Source: Erodium maritimum
Taxonomy: Eukaryota > Streptophyta > Magnoliopsida > Geraniales > Geraniaceae
DNA length: 64,000 nt
Assembly (NCBI GenBank): GCA_963921825.1
Contig: OY997594.1
Coordinates: 56,033,675 to 56,097,674 of the forward strand
Direction: 5' to 3'
The translations under genes were made by a program, and so were the position numbers. Below, in pieces: positions 42,431 to 52,921 of this stretch; positions within the stretch are counted from its first letter, which is position 1; the number at the start of each line of letters is the position of its first letter. The notes under the pieces were generated by a model that had not been told where the DNA came from, did no database searches, and saw only the letters and a list, made by a program, of their open reading frames with translations.

Positions 42431-45149
42431 TGTCACGCCCCAAATCCGGTATTGACCGGACTCAAGACGTGAACCAGAATTTGTAGAGAAACAATTTAAA
42501 ATACATAATTAAATCCAAAACTGTAGATAAATATAATAATAGTCAATGTCTGAAAATCTGAGTCCTACGCTCAGTCATAAACAATAGTCGAAAATAACAG
42601 TACGTCTCTATGAAACATAAAATAAACCCGGGCCTCCGCTAGCTCCCAAGCTCTGCGTAACCCTCTAATCCAAATCATAGCTAACACCTGTAGAAAACAA
42701 GGTAAGGGGTGAGCTTGACGCTCAGTAGGAAAAAGCCACGAAATCCACCAAATTACAGACTTACAAAGAAATCCTTTCCAAAGTTTAAAGTTTAATAAAA
42801 GGGTTGATAAATCGATGCGACACTTAAACCATTTTAAAGACAAAACCCATTTTACCCTGACACTCACCAGACTAACAATCCCCAACTTTAACTCAACACT
42901 AACTCCTATACCGAGGCAACATCGAAGGAACAACCAAGGAAAAACAACCATAGCCACAAGCACAGTAACACTCCCAAACACAGCAACACTCATTCAAAAT
43001 CCAAGGCATTCTCAACACAAGCAATTCACACACTTGCACGGTTTCGGGAGCAACCCGCTCGGCCCGGCGAAGCCACATGCAACTTCCCCAACACATAGTC
43101 GGGATAGGCGGTCGACCTCATCGCGGAACACAGCGTTTTACCGATACACGGAAGGCAGTGAAATCGCCTCTTCGCGGAACAACCTCATCGCGGACACAAC
43201 GTTTTACCGATACACGGAAGGCAGGGAAATCGCCTTTTCGCGGAACAACCTCATCGCGGCACAACACAGCGTTTTACCGAGTGCTGGTCGGAAGGTAGGG
43301 AAACCACCTCTTCGCGGGACACACCGTTTTACCGACTCTAGGTCGGAAGGTAGGGAAACCACCTTTCTCATGTAACCGAAGAACCCACAATCACAAACAC
43401 AAACATAATCATAATCATACTCACACAACTATCACGCACTTACCATCACTTACCGACACCACACTCAACGTGGTAACCCCACCTACTTAGCCGGTATCCA
43501 TTCTTAAAAACAGGAAATAACCACTCAAGTCACTAATATGCAACACTAAGTTCAACTCTACTCGTTTTCATGTTTGTTACTTATTAATCGTTTAAACAAC
43601 ATAGAGCACACAAGCAGACACAATAAGCAAACAATCTTACAGGCACGACATGGTCCGATTCTACCAGCACGACAATTCCCAAATCTACAGCACTACCAGG
43701 TTCGTAAAAGTTCACAGTTTATATGTCTATACTAGTTATTCACATCCTACATGCATACTAGTTCTTTATCCGGTTGTTAAGGTTTCCCTATATGCATTCT
43801 AGCACGTCCGTAATAAAGTAAGGTTCCGAGGTATTTCCCTACCTATCAAACTTTATCTGGATCTCCTAGCTGTTGACGTCTGGGCCTACCTCCGGTCTTC
43901 TCCACGATTGAGGTCAAAGCCTGATTTTAACAAATAAGGACGATAATCAGTCCCGGTCCAGTCCGTAACAATGCTCTAAAATATCAATTTAGTCCTTTAG
44001 TTTGTCGATTGAGTCCTTTAATTTATCCGATTTAAATCTTTTAAATTAATTAATTAATTAAATTGTCCGACCCGGCCCCGACCCGAGTCCGAAAAGCGGA
44101 TCCAGATCTGACCCGGATCCGAGTCCGGACCCGAACCTGACCCGAGCCCGACCCAGACCCGGCCCCATACCCGACCCAGACCTATATCCAGACCCGACCA
44201 GGCTCGGGCCCAGATCCGAACTCGGATTGGGCCTTAGCCCGGCTTGGCCTGGCCTGGCCCGAGGCCCAAACTAGCCTGGAGGCCCAAGGCCCAGTTGGGT
44301 TGAGTCTCGGCCTGGCCCAAAACTCGGTCCTGGGCGGAGCTGAGACAGAGAAGGAGGCGAACTAGGGTTCCGGTGCTGAGGACGGGGAAGAGGCGGAACC
44401 AAGGTGGTTCTCGACGGTGTGGCGGCGTCAGGGTAGCTCGGAGGGAAGAGTGGAGGTCGTCAGAGCTAGTCTCGAGCCCCTCCGCTCTAGATCTGACGGC
44501 GTGGGAGCTTCGCTGGCGCTGGAGTAGAAATCTGGAGCTCGGAGCTCCGGTCGTGTCCTTCCGCTCGAGCTCGGCCAAAAAGAGCTCGCACGGGCGCAAT
44601 TCTCAGGGAAGGACTAGCGGGGAAGGTGTATCGAGCCCGGAGTAAAGCTCACCTGCTCGTATTTCTCGTTTCCGGCGCGGCGTGGCTCGACACGAGGACG
44701 GGCGGCGTTGGTTCGTTTCGACTATGGGAGGAAGAAGCGAGAGAAGGGAGCTTCTGGTGGTTTATGGTGGTGTCTGGTGGCGAAGAAAGGTCGTGGGTGG
44801 AGGAAGAGAAGTCATGTGAGAGGTTTCTGATCTCCGGCGAGGTGCGAGAGAGAGATGGGAAGCGAGAGAAGGAAGACAAGCTCGGGACGCGTGCGAGGAA
44901 AATGAGGAGACGAAGCGTTGAAGCTAGGGTTAGGGTGTGGGTTTGGGCTTCGCTTGTTGGGCCTGGTCCACTGACCGGCCTGGTCTGACTCGGCCAAAGG
45001 CATGGGTCTGGTTTGGCCCAGGCCTATTCCCTTTTTTTTTCTTTTCACTTTTTTTTTGAATTCGATCCAAAATTCAACCCGTTTCCCAACTAACGACATT
45101 CCAATTTAATAATTTAAATCTTAATTCTTTTAACCGGGCGGTCTTCACA
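42431..45149 (-). repeat. Solo LTR 4, 2719 bp, TSD ACTAG
   Basis: Begins TGTCACGCCCCAAATCCGG, ends GGGCGGTCTTCACA, perfect duplication ACTAG (42426-42430 and 45150-45154). The first 300 bases are close to solo LTRs 1-3, while the far part is a different GC-rich sequence full of GACCCG units (about 44075-44220). Hairpin TGAGC-TTGAC-GCTCA at 42710-42724 and a block of about 70-bp repeats (TTTTACCGATACACGGAAGG...) at about 43095-43370. Open frames inside are short and unlike any family I know. Confidence 0.85.
43095..43370. repeat. Tandem repeat block in solo LTR 4
   Basis: Four imperfect units of roughly 60-75 bp, each with GTTTTACCGA, a GGAAGGYAGKGAAA segment and CTTCGCGG or CATCGCGG. Confidence 0.8.
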
Positions 45150-46146
45150 ACTAGTGAGATGATAGCTCTCAAACAGAGCGATGTAGCGCCTAGAAACCAA
45201 GTACCAGGTCGTTTTTTCTTATCGACGTACTAGAAAGAACCACCGATAGAGAAACCCGACCGCTCATGCTGCCTAAGGTGACCATCACCTACCAGAGATC
45301 CAAGATTCCAATAAAGGGGACATACAACAAAATAGACAACACGATAAACACAAAATAAACAATAACAACGAGTAAGAAAAAATTAATGTCGACCTCCGTT
45401 GATTGGGGTTTGGATCGGGACGAAGGGGAAGGTGGACGGTGTCGACGGGCACATATTTGACCCACTTGAGTAGAGGGTACAGGACTGGCCGAATCATAAC
45501 GGTAAACAAGAGCATTAGGCTCAGACTACAGAGCTCTAGCGAACGGTAGGAACAGATCTGGTCGGTGGGAGGACGTGGCTTAGAGGCTCGAGTGGCGTGA
45601 CTCAAGTCATCGATGTGGGGGGTGAGTCCGACAATGGTGTTTTGGTCGGTCATGGCTGTGTGGAGGTTGGGGGAAAGGCTGATGGCAGTCGATCCGGCTA
45701 ACGGGACAACGGATCTGACGGGGGCGACAATTCTAAAGAGGATGCGGTCGAAGGAGACACTAGAGCTCGTCGAAACATCGTTGTAGATGGCTGCCGGGAT
45801 GGCGTCTTGTAGAGGATAGGGGATCCAACATAGATCTAACTATGATCGGTAGATATGTGGCCATCCGGTGAGGCCCGAGGCTCCATTGCGCGATGAGGTC
45901 GGATGGGAAGGTTGCACGAGCAGGACGGCCAACGTGGTTGGGCTTCTCTCCGGAGAAGCTCCAACGGTTGAACCACGCTATTTGGCCAGGTTCCGAGATA
46001 ACACGAAGGATGGAAAGAGGGACCGTTCACTGGGACGAGAAAGGGTGCAAGGAGAAAGAAGGAGAATAGACCATCGGTTGCTCACATGACCAAGGCCATG
46101 AAGGCTACCGACGACGCTTGCACAGAAGAGGAATGAGCGCGTTGGT

Positions 46147-46234
46147 TTTTTTTTTGAGAGAAAGCTTCTACGAAATGGTTTCCCTGTATATGTTATATTA
46201 TATAAACAGATCGTCGAAACTCTATTTCATTTGT
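46147..46234. other. T-run and fragment between two short elements
   Basis: A T9-10 run with GAGAGAAAGCTTC, like the tail start of yet another truncated retroposed copy; too short to classify. Confidence 0.35.
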
Positions 46235-47082
46235 ATCTTCAATTAAATTTTGTTGAATGAAAAGATTCATTAATAATTAATAAACATTACAGACAGAACA
46301 TTATAGAGGTTGCGTCCACCATTCGTTCTCGGTAATCCGAGGAATGACTAACGAGATGAATAACACTCGATAAGGGCGACACAATGCCTATAAGACCAAA
46401 CACTGCGAATTCGGTCTTTCTTATCGACTCTCCGGGGATATCTGTTGAAAGAAAGACCCGAATGGACACGCTACTAGAGGCATCAACCACACCTACTAGA
46501 ATTTCGATAGGGGAAACAACAAAATACAAACAACACAACAAAATAAATAACAAAAACAACAACGAAGAACAAAAACTACTCACATTTGGCCTTCCATGTC
46601 TAAAACGACGCTGACAAGTGTAGATATGATCTGTTTGGGGCTGGTGCACGGGGGTGAGCTACTCCGAAGTCTGGCAACTGGGAGAGAAGAGCGAATGAGC
46701 TCGTCCTAGAGAGATCGACGGAGTTTAGAAGGAGGTCGGACCAGAATTCCTTGGAAAAAGCACCAACTCCCTTGTATGATGACGAGGCAAGCTTCGGCTC
46801 CAAACTTCAGAGATGCAAGGAAGAAGTTGCGAGTAGTAAAAAAAGGAATTTATTTGAGAAGGGATAGTAAAGGAAGGAAAGAAAAGAATCCGTCAGCGGT
46901 TCATATGGCCGAGGCCATGATGGTAGTTGACAATAACGATGGAATGTTTCGAGAAACACAATACGAATTTAGAACGAGGGGGAAAGTATGTTCGTGGGTT
47001 TGGAGGAAGACGATCCGGATTTGGGACGAGTGAGAAAGTCTGTTTGTGGGTTGGGTTGCCGCCTTTTCCTATCTTTAATTAA
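46235..47082 (-). mobile_element. Short nonautonomous element (copy B) with imperfect TSD
   Basis: ATCTTCAATTAA (46235-46246) and ATCTTTAATTAA (47071-47082) flank about 0.82 kb that aligns with copy A. Both copies end, in plus reading, with a GGTTCATATGGCCGAGGCCATG-like segment. No ORF with a recognisable domain. Probably a nonautonomous non-LTR element. Confidence 0.5.
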
Positions 47083-47612
47083 TTTGATCCATACATCAAA
47101 TTGTTTATTTATTAGATAGTCCATTTCTTTGGATGCATACATATATTTCAATATATTCATACAAGGGGAAGGGGTGAGCAGAAGCACCCGTACCACTAGG
47201 TAATGCAGTGGTTTCTGCTCCTGCTATAAATACCATTGGTCAATCACAGATTTTTGCAGGCAAATTGAAAGCATGGTCCACAAGATTTGGAACAAACACG
47301 CAGATAGAGGCAGCTTTGCCTTTAAGGTCTAGCCATTACTCACTCTATACCCACTCTTATGGAATTCTTATATTTATTGCATCCAACCAACTCATCGTAA
47401 TATCTTTACCCAAATACGTACATTGCTGTATCTTACCCTTCAACACAAATTTGATCATTATGTTTGAGTTATCATAAAAGAAAATATTAGAAAAATATTA
47501 CTTTAAGATATCACACCTGTAAACATGCTCCAACACAGGCCGATCACTTACCTCACAATCATTATCACAACTAAACTCACACGTTAAACAAGCTAGGTTA
47601 TGAGTAATAACT
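47083..47612. other. Intergenic, no gene recognised
   Basis: AT-rich. A plus stretch with TTTTTGCAG|GCAAATTG at about 47255 looks like a splice acceptor, but no coding context follows. Confidence 0.35.
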
Positions 47613-48217
47613 TTGCCATGTCCGGACACAATATGCATCAATTCACCACATTATTCCTACAGGCTGACAAACGTGAAGAATGTTCACAAGGGGAAACCCT
47701 TGAAACAGTATCGACGGTGGATGGGGGCGGCGAGAGGCGAGTCCCACAAGATCCTTTTTTCTCTAACCGAACACAACCATGCTTTAGAAGCCATACAAAA
47801 CAGCGTATCTCGCTATGCAAATGTAAACGTTCACAAGGAGAAACCTTTGAAGCAATATCGACGGTGGATTTGGGATCCGGGAGGAGGGACGATAGTTTGG
47901 GATCTGTCTCCGCGGCACCCTCGGCCGGAAGAATCGTGTTTGGTGCACAGGATGATGATGAAGGATCTGTTTTGGTTATGCTGTTTTTATTATGTAAGTT
48001 CATGTCAGTTTGTTTTCTGGACTTCGGTTTTTGTTGTTTAGTTTATGTTATTTCTTTTGTTTCGATCGGTTTGATCGTAGAGATCCTTATCTTTGTATAG
48101 GATGTAAACTAGGCTGTTTCTATGTTTTCATAGCACCGGGGGTCCTACGGGAGACTCAGACATATTCTGATCTCAGGACGTCAAATCTTTTCTTGTACCA
48201 ATGCACTTTGCGTTAAA
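47613..48217 (+). mobile_element. Plus-strand retroelement fragment with internal 147-bp duplication
   Basis: The plus frame 47613-48041 contains two copies of a segment, NVHKGKPLKQYRRW and NVHKEKPLKQYRRW, starting at 47679 and 47826 (147 bases apart, frame preserved). The 3' part (about 48080-48217: GCACCGGGGGTCCTACGGG, CTCAGACATATTCTG) aligns with the tail at 51670-51720 (GCATCGGGAACCTTACAGGG, CTCGGACATATTCTG), which ends in a poly(A) run. So this is a 3' fragment of the same non-LTR family. The frame has no known domain. Confidence 0.45.
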
Positions 48218-48591
48218 GGTTTTTAATGCAAGCCCAAGATGCTTACCGTTCAAAAATTCCTAGAAGCTGAGTAATGGTGCTCACCACATCATCCAATCTC
48301 GCACAGCTTAAAAAATTAATTTGGTTTTAAAATTTAATCATGCTTCATAAAATATATAAATCAATTTGAGATAGTCTTTAGTACGGAAAAAGGATTCTTG
48401 ATATTACAAACTTTAAAAAATACATCACAGTCAAAATATAATAGAACACAAACATGACAACATTATCTAATTTAGAATCATCCTAAGGAGCTTATAAGTT
48501 ATAGTAAATCCCATAAACACATAGAAAACAAAACATCGACGTCATGACACACTTATAATTCATTATAAGCTCTGTAGTACTTGAACTTGAG
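48218..48591. other. 3' flank of the P450 gene
   Basis: AT-rich; expected 3' UTR of the minus-strand P450. No other feature. Confidence 0.4.
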
Positions 48592-50130
48592 TCAGGCCCT
48601 AGGCAACATCACTGCCTTGAGTGGGTTCTTCATCACAACAGTGAAAGCAAACGTCTCGGTCGGGTCGGGCGGGGCGTTCGGAACCGGAACCCACTTGAAA
48701 GCTTGAACCATCTTGGCCAGCAGCATGTACACATGTAACGTCCCTAAAGTCAACGCCGGGCAGATCCTCCTCCCGGCGCCAAACGGCATCATCTGTATCC
48801 CCCGGTTCCCGGTCACGTCCACGTTGACCCCTTCGCCGCCGTCCAAGAACCTCTCGGGTCGGAACTCGTCCGGATCCTTCCACGTATTCGGATCCTCAGT
48901 GAGCCATGCAGTGTAGAACTCCACACTCACGTTGGCCGGAACCGTGTAGCCTCCGAGCTCAGTGTCTTGAGTGGCCGCATGGGACAGCATGAAGTGACTC
49001 GGCGGGTGGCGCCGGAAAGTCTCCTTCACCACCGCGTGCAGGTACGTCATCTTCTCCACGTGCTCCTCCGTGATGACCACCCCGTTCTTCCCCGCGGTGG
49101 CGACGATCTCTTTGTAGAGCTTTTCTTGAATCTCCTGGTCCAAAACCAGGTGAAGCAGGGCCCACTCCACGGCCGTGGCGCTGGTGTCGGTCCCGGCGTT
49201 GATGGCCTCCGAGCACAGCGTGACGAGCTCCTCCACACCCAAACGACCCCTCCCCGGCGCCACGATATCGAACAAGGAGTCGATATAGGCAGCGCCGACG
49301 GGACTAGCCATCTCGGAGAACTTGTCGCTGCTAGGGTTCCTGCCACCTTCGATATAAGCCTTCCTGTTCCTTATGAGCGGAACCAAGCAGTCCAGCTGCT
49401 TCTTCCTCAGCACCTTGGCCTGCTCCAGTTGCTTCTTGAAGAACGGCGTCAGGAGAGGCAGAAAATCGGGGAGCTTCGGGGTGGTCATGAGCATGACGTC
49501 TTTGAGGACGCTCTCGATGATCTTGATGCGGTCCTCGGGGATCTTGGCGCCGAAGCAGATACATATAAGAGCGCTACAAATAGTGAGCCTACAGTTGCTC
49601 ATGATCTCAACGAAACCCTTCTCCGAGGCCTCCTTCTCGAGCCTCCGCAGGTGGTTGTCCATGGCCCACTTCCTGATCCACCCGCACTGCTTGATCCTCG
49701 CCGGGTTTATCAGCTCCGTCACGAAGTTCCGCCTCAGGGAGCGCCACAGCGGGCCGTACTCGGCCGAGTTGATGGCGCACTTCCCCATGCTGAACACCAG
49801 CCTGATCGGCGAGTCGGCGGGCCTGCTGGCGAACAGGGGTCCTCTCTGCACCAGGGCTTCGTGGATGAGCTCGGAGCTGGTCACGATCACGAGGGTGCGC
49901 TGCCCCATCTGCATGGTGAAGATGGGGCCGTACTTCTTACGTAGATCGCGGACTATGAAGATGAAGGGCCGGCGTTGGAGGATGACTTGGAAGAGGTTGC
50001 CCACGATGGGCCAGCCGGGAGGTCCAGGGGGGAGGTTCTTGGGTCCGCCGCCGGTGGCGGACCAGTGGCGCCACCAGAAGAAGAGGAAGAGGGCGGCCGA
50101 GAGGAAGAGGAGGAGATCTATCAACTCCAT
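48592..50130 (-). CDS. CYP77B1: CYP77B-type cytochrome P450 (512 aa)
   Basis: Single intact exon of 512 codons. Residues 1-20 form a hydrophobic anchor for the ER membrane, followed by the hinge PPGPPGWP (34-41). The oxygen-binding I-helix motif AGTDTS is at 312-317, the K-helix E370..R373, PERF at 425-428, and the haem loop FGAGRRICPA at 450-459 with the cysteine ligand at 457. Long stretches such as RKKYGPIFTMQMGQRTLVIV and SMGKCAINSAEYGPLWRSL match what I recall of Arabidopsis CYP77B1, clearly more than CYP77A4. CYP77 enzymes oxidise fatty acids (epoxidation or in-chain hydroxylation) and some contribute to cutin. Substrate here is inferred only from family. No frameshift, no missing key residue; probably functional. 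Symbol is by similarity. Confidence 0.93.
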   Translation of the reverse strand: MELIDLLLFLSAALFLFFWWRHWSATGGGPKNLPPGPPGWPIVGNLFQVILQRRPFIFIVRDLRKKYGPIFTMQMGQRTLVIVTSSELIHEALVQRGPLFASRPADSPIRLVFSMGKCAINSAEYGPLWRSLRRNFVTELINPARIKQCGWIRKWAMDNHLRRLEKEASEKGFVEIMSNCRLTICSALICICFGAKIPEDRIKIIESVLKDVMLMTTPKLPDFLPLLTPFFKKQLEQAKVLRKKQLDCLVPLIRNRKAYIEGGRNPSSDKFSEMASPVGAAYIDSLFDIVAPGRGRLGVEELVTLCSEAINAGTDTSATAVEWALLHLVLDQEIQEKLYKEIVATAGKNGVVITEEHVEKMTYLHAVVKETFRRHPPSHFMLSHAATQDTELGGYTVPANVSVEFYTAWLTEDPNTWKDPDEFRPERFLDGGEGVNVDVTGNRGIQMMPFGAGRRICPALTLGTLHVYMLLAKMVQAFKWVPVPNAPPDPTETFAFTVVMKNPLKAVMLPRA

Positions 50131-50300
50131 GGCTCTATTGCTATTGTTGTTGTTGATGGTAATGGTATGGTGTGAGTTGTGACTGTGAGAAGAGGACTTG
50201 AATGCGCAAGTACATAAATAGAAACGAAAATATGAGATGGGATAGGTGAAATGAATGAGATACGTTGGTCTTATTTATTTGATCTATCTACCAACTGTTA
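50131..50300 (-). promoter_or_regulatory. Proximal promoter and leader of the P450 gene
   Basis: On the minus strand a TATTTATG box lies at 50220-50213, about 85 bases before the start codon. The leader between them is CA/AC-rich. Confidence 0.45.
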
Positions 50301-51149
50301 TTGTCTCAAGTCTAATTTATCATTTCTCGTCGGATGTAATAATTACTGGCTATTGAGTTTAAAGTAATTGATTAGTACGTAATAAGCGTATTATAATAAA
50401 GACAACTCGTGTCTCTGTTTGGAAAGCTGCCAAGTTAAATTATTTCATTTGGTGCCACTATTAATATGGCTACTGTTTTAGTATTTGAGACTAAAAATAT
50501 ATTTATAGTAAAACTTAGGTTATTATAAAGTTTAAAATCACAGAGGACAGTGCGTGTTTCTATATTGTTGGTTTCATATTTCTGAAAGAGACTAATATAG
50601 TTGAAAAGTTGGTAGAGGATTCAATTCAATGTTAATCGTCTAAACTCCCCAAATCAAAATCAAGCAAACAAAAACCATCGTGCATCCGTGTTAACGTCCA
50701 ACTCACAGTACTTCATAACTTTATCAAAATTATCATCATTTTTAATGTCTAAACAACATAATGTTATTTAAAATAGGCAATACATGGATGTAATTCAAAA
50801 CAGTAGAAATTAGAAAAATGTCACACACAAGGACTCTAACCACAATCACTACTGCGGATAAGTAGTTGGCCGACAGCTCCCATCCGTTGCTTAAGTATAC
50901 GTGTTCGTTAGTCAGGATCTTGTCTGACGGATCTATCCGTCGGCCAGTTCCCGTTGTCCAAGATTTTGACCAACGGACCATTATATTCATCGGTAGGTTG
51001 TTTACTTTAGTCACTGATTGGATCCATTGGTAGAGATGTGAACATGCCTAACAGATTCTATATGTTGGTGAAGTATTAAACCTTACTAACGTATAAAATC
51101 CGTGGAAAAGTATTAAACCTTACCCACGGATGAGATCCATTGGAAAAGA
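50301..51149. other. Intergenic with short direct and inverted repeats
   Basis: Mostly AT-rich. At 50926-50941 a palindrome GACGGATCTATCCGTC occurs. At about 51068-51143 two 38-base units starting AGTATTAAACCTTAC lie in tandem. CGGAT/ATCCG words of this sort are typical of CACTA-transposon subterminal regions, but no CACTA terminus or transposase was found. Confidence 0.3.
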
Positions 51150-51801
51150 CTAGTTGGCCCTAGTTTCCCTCCATCATGGATGCTTTTCCAATCTCCGACG
51201 TCGTCAAGTTTATCATCCTCATGGTGAGAGTCATGGCCATCGGGCTAGGGCTAGGGAGAGCTTTGAGAACCCGTCGAGGATTAAGTTTTGGGTCCTGCTT
51301 TCCCGATGAACGTCAAGTACGAGCTTCGTCTTCCCATTCACTATCTCCTTTTACGCAACGATTATCATATGGCTTTGGGATTCGAGTCGGGGGTGGGACG
51401 GGAAGATGGTGAACGGTTCACAACACCCCAGGTCGGGTTATACCGAAATTTCAAGACGACATGCCAATCGATCCTTCTCGTATAAAGCATCCCAAGCTGG
51501 TCCGGAAAACAAGATCTATCATGAGGCATTCGAACAGTCACCTATGCAGCTCTTTTCAAGGATCCTTAGAGAATTTCGATCGTGATTGATTTACAGTTTT
51601 CTGTGTTTTATTTTTGTTTCAGTTCTTTGTACGCTCTAGGTTGTCTATGGAAATTAGACGTTTTCTAATGGTTCCAAGAGCATCGGGAACCTTACAGGGA
51701 TCTCGGACATATTCTGGTACCTAGGGTCTTTAACCCTATGTTGTAATTATTGATCGAAATTATTAATAAAAACACTTATGTCGTCAGTTTAAAAAAAAAA
51801 T
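51150..51801 (+). mobile_element. 3' end of a plus-strand non-LTR element with poly(A)
   Basis: The stretch ends in AATAAAAACACTTATGTCG and an A10 run (51792-51801). The segment from about 51640 aligns with the fragment at 48080-48217. An open start ATGGATGCTTTTCCAATC at about 51176 lies at the left. No target-site duplication was identified, so the 5' end is unknown. Confidence 0.5.
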
Positions 51802-51949
51802 CATTTTTTCCGATGAAATTTTAACTCAGATTTCATGACAGATAACAACAAAGATTATAAACTATTAGTGAAAGAAAACATAGCGCTCACTCTCTTTCCT
51901 CTTTGAGTTTATAGCAAATGACGAGCAACGACGACAACGTTTAGTAGAA

Positions 51950-52916
51950 GGCGGCTTCTATGACAAGTGGTTTGTTTGGTGGCTCCAACTCCAGGTACCT
52001 TGATGCTCCTTCCTCTCCTCCCTCGGTCCTAGAGGCTTCTCAGATAGAGATGTTGATGTTTGTGGGTCTTACGTTCTCTTCCCAGCAGTGGCAGATGATG
52101 GCGTTTCTATTGTAGGTTGGGCGGGAGAGCGGGGTCTCATTCATGAGCCGATTTTTTCTTTCATTCTGCGAAAGAAAGAGCCTGAGTTTTGGCTGGATAG
52201 CCCTAGGCGCTCTGTCGATCTATAGTCATGTTTGTAGATTTGCGGCTCTAGATGCGACCACGAGACATTCTGTTCACTCATTTCTCGGTATGATAGGTAT
52301 ATCCAACCTTCCAGTGGGCGCTTGGAATCGAGAGTAGGTTTTCTCTTGGGAAACGTCATGGGTACCTGTCTGTAGGTATACAGAGACGCGAATGGAATGA
52401 GCTGGGGGTTTCATGCGGGTCCAAGTGAGGGTGGACGTCCTTCTGCCACTTTAGAGTCATCTTTGGTTCCGACATTCCGAGTCTGAGGTACGAATCCTTC
52501 TAGAAATATCCTACGAACAATTAACAGATCATTGCTTTGGATGTAGCTGTGTAAGGCACTTGGTTTCGTCTTTTCAGTTAGGTCTTGGGGATGAGAGACC
52601 CTCGCTCCGCTCCTCGGCAGACCCGAGATCAGTTGGCTCCCGCGCTCGCCATGATAGGATAACCCAAGGTACAAATGGTCTTATTTGGGAAGATCTTTCT
52701 GTCGCCCAAATCTTTTTTACTCCAGTGGCACCAAGACCACGAGATCGCAAGGTAAAATGGAAATGGTAGAGGAGGAGGATTCCTCCCCTGTTTGAGTTAG
52801 GTTATTTCCTATTAGGAGTGATTATCTGGCCTGGGATCCTGACTCACGATTCAGATTTTTTCCCGCCATGGGGACTAACCCGGAAGTTTGGGAGAGTCCT
52901 CATTGCGAGGAAGAGG
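51950..52916 (+). pseudogene. Decayed LINE ORF1 (DUF4283 and knuckle)
   Basis: One plus frame, broken by stops, reads AGGFMRVQVRVDVLLPL near 52400-52450. It continues EVRILLEISYEQLTDHCFGC and SCVRHLVSSF near 52480-52570. This is the end of DUF4283 followed by a zinc knuckle with its last cysteine changed (C-X2-C-X4-H-X4-F). Solo LTR 5 cuts into the sequence at 52922. Confidence 0.5.
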
Positions 52917-52921
52917 ACCTC

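Larger units (their letters stand above)
42325..46146 (-). mobile_element. Short nonautonomous element (copy A), split by solo LTR 4
   Basis: Excluding the LTR it is about 1.1 kb. It starts with a T-run and GAAAGAAAGATTCAATAATAA and aligns throughout with 46250-47070 (for example GTATCCACCGATCGTTCTTG versus GCGTCCACCATTCGTTCTCG, and CTTATCGACGTACT versus CTTATCGACTCTCC). Left T-run polarity suggests a minus-strand retroposed element. No coding domain was recognised. The right end is set by the next T-run at 46147. Confidence 0.55.

Noticed and set aside
48967-49944. Long plus-strand open frames (up to 325 codons) opposite the P450
   Set aside because: They are the antisense of a GC-rich, well-conserved P450 exon; His/Arg/Leu-rich composition and no domain.
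50820-51150. CACTA transposon
   Set aside because: Only CGGAT/ATCCG words and a small palindrome; no CACTA terminus, 3-bp TSD or transposase.
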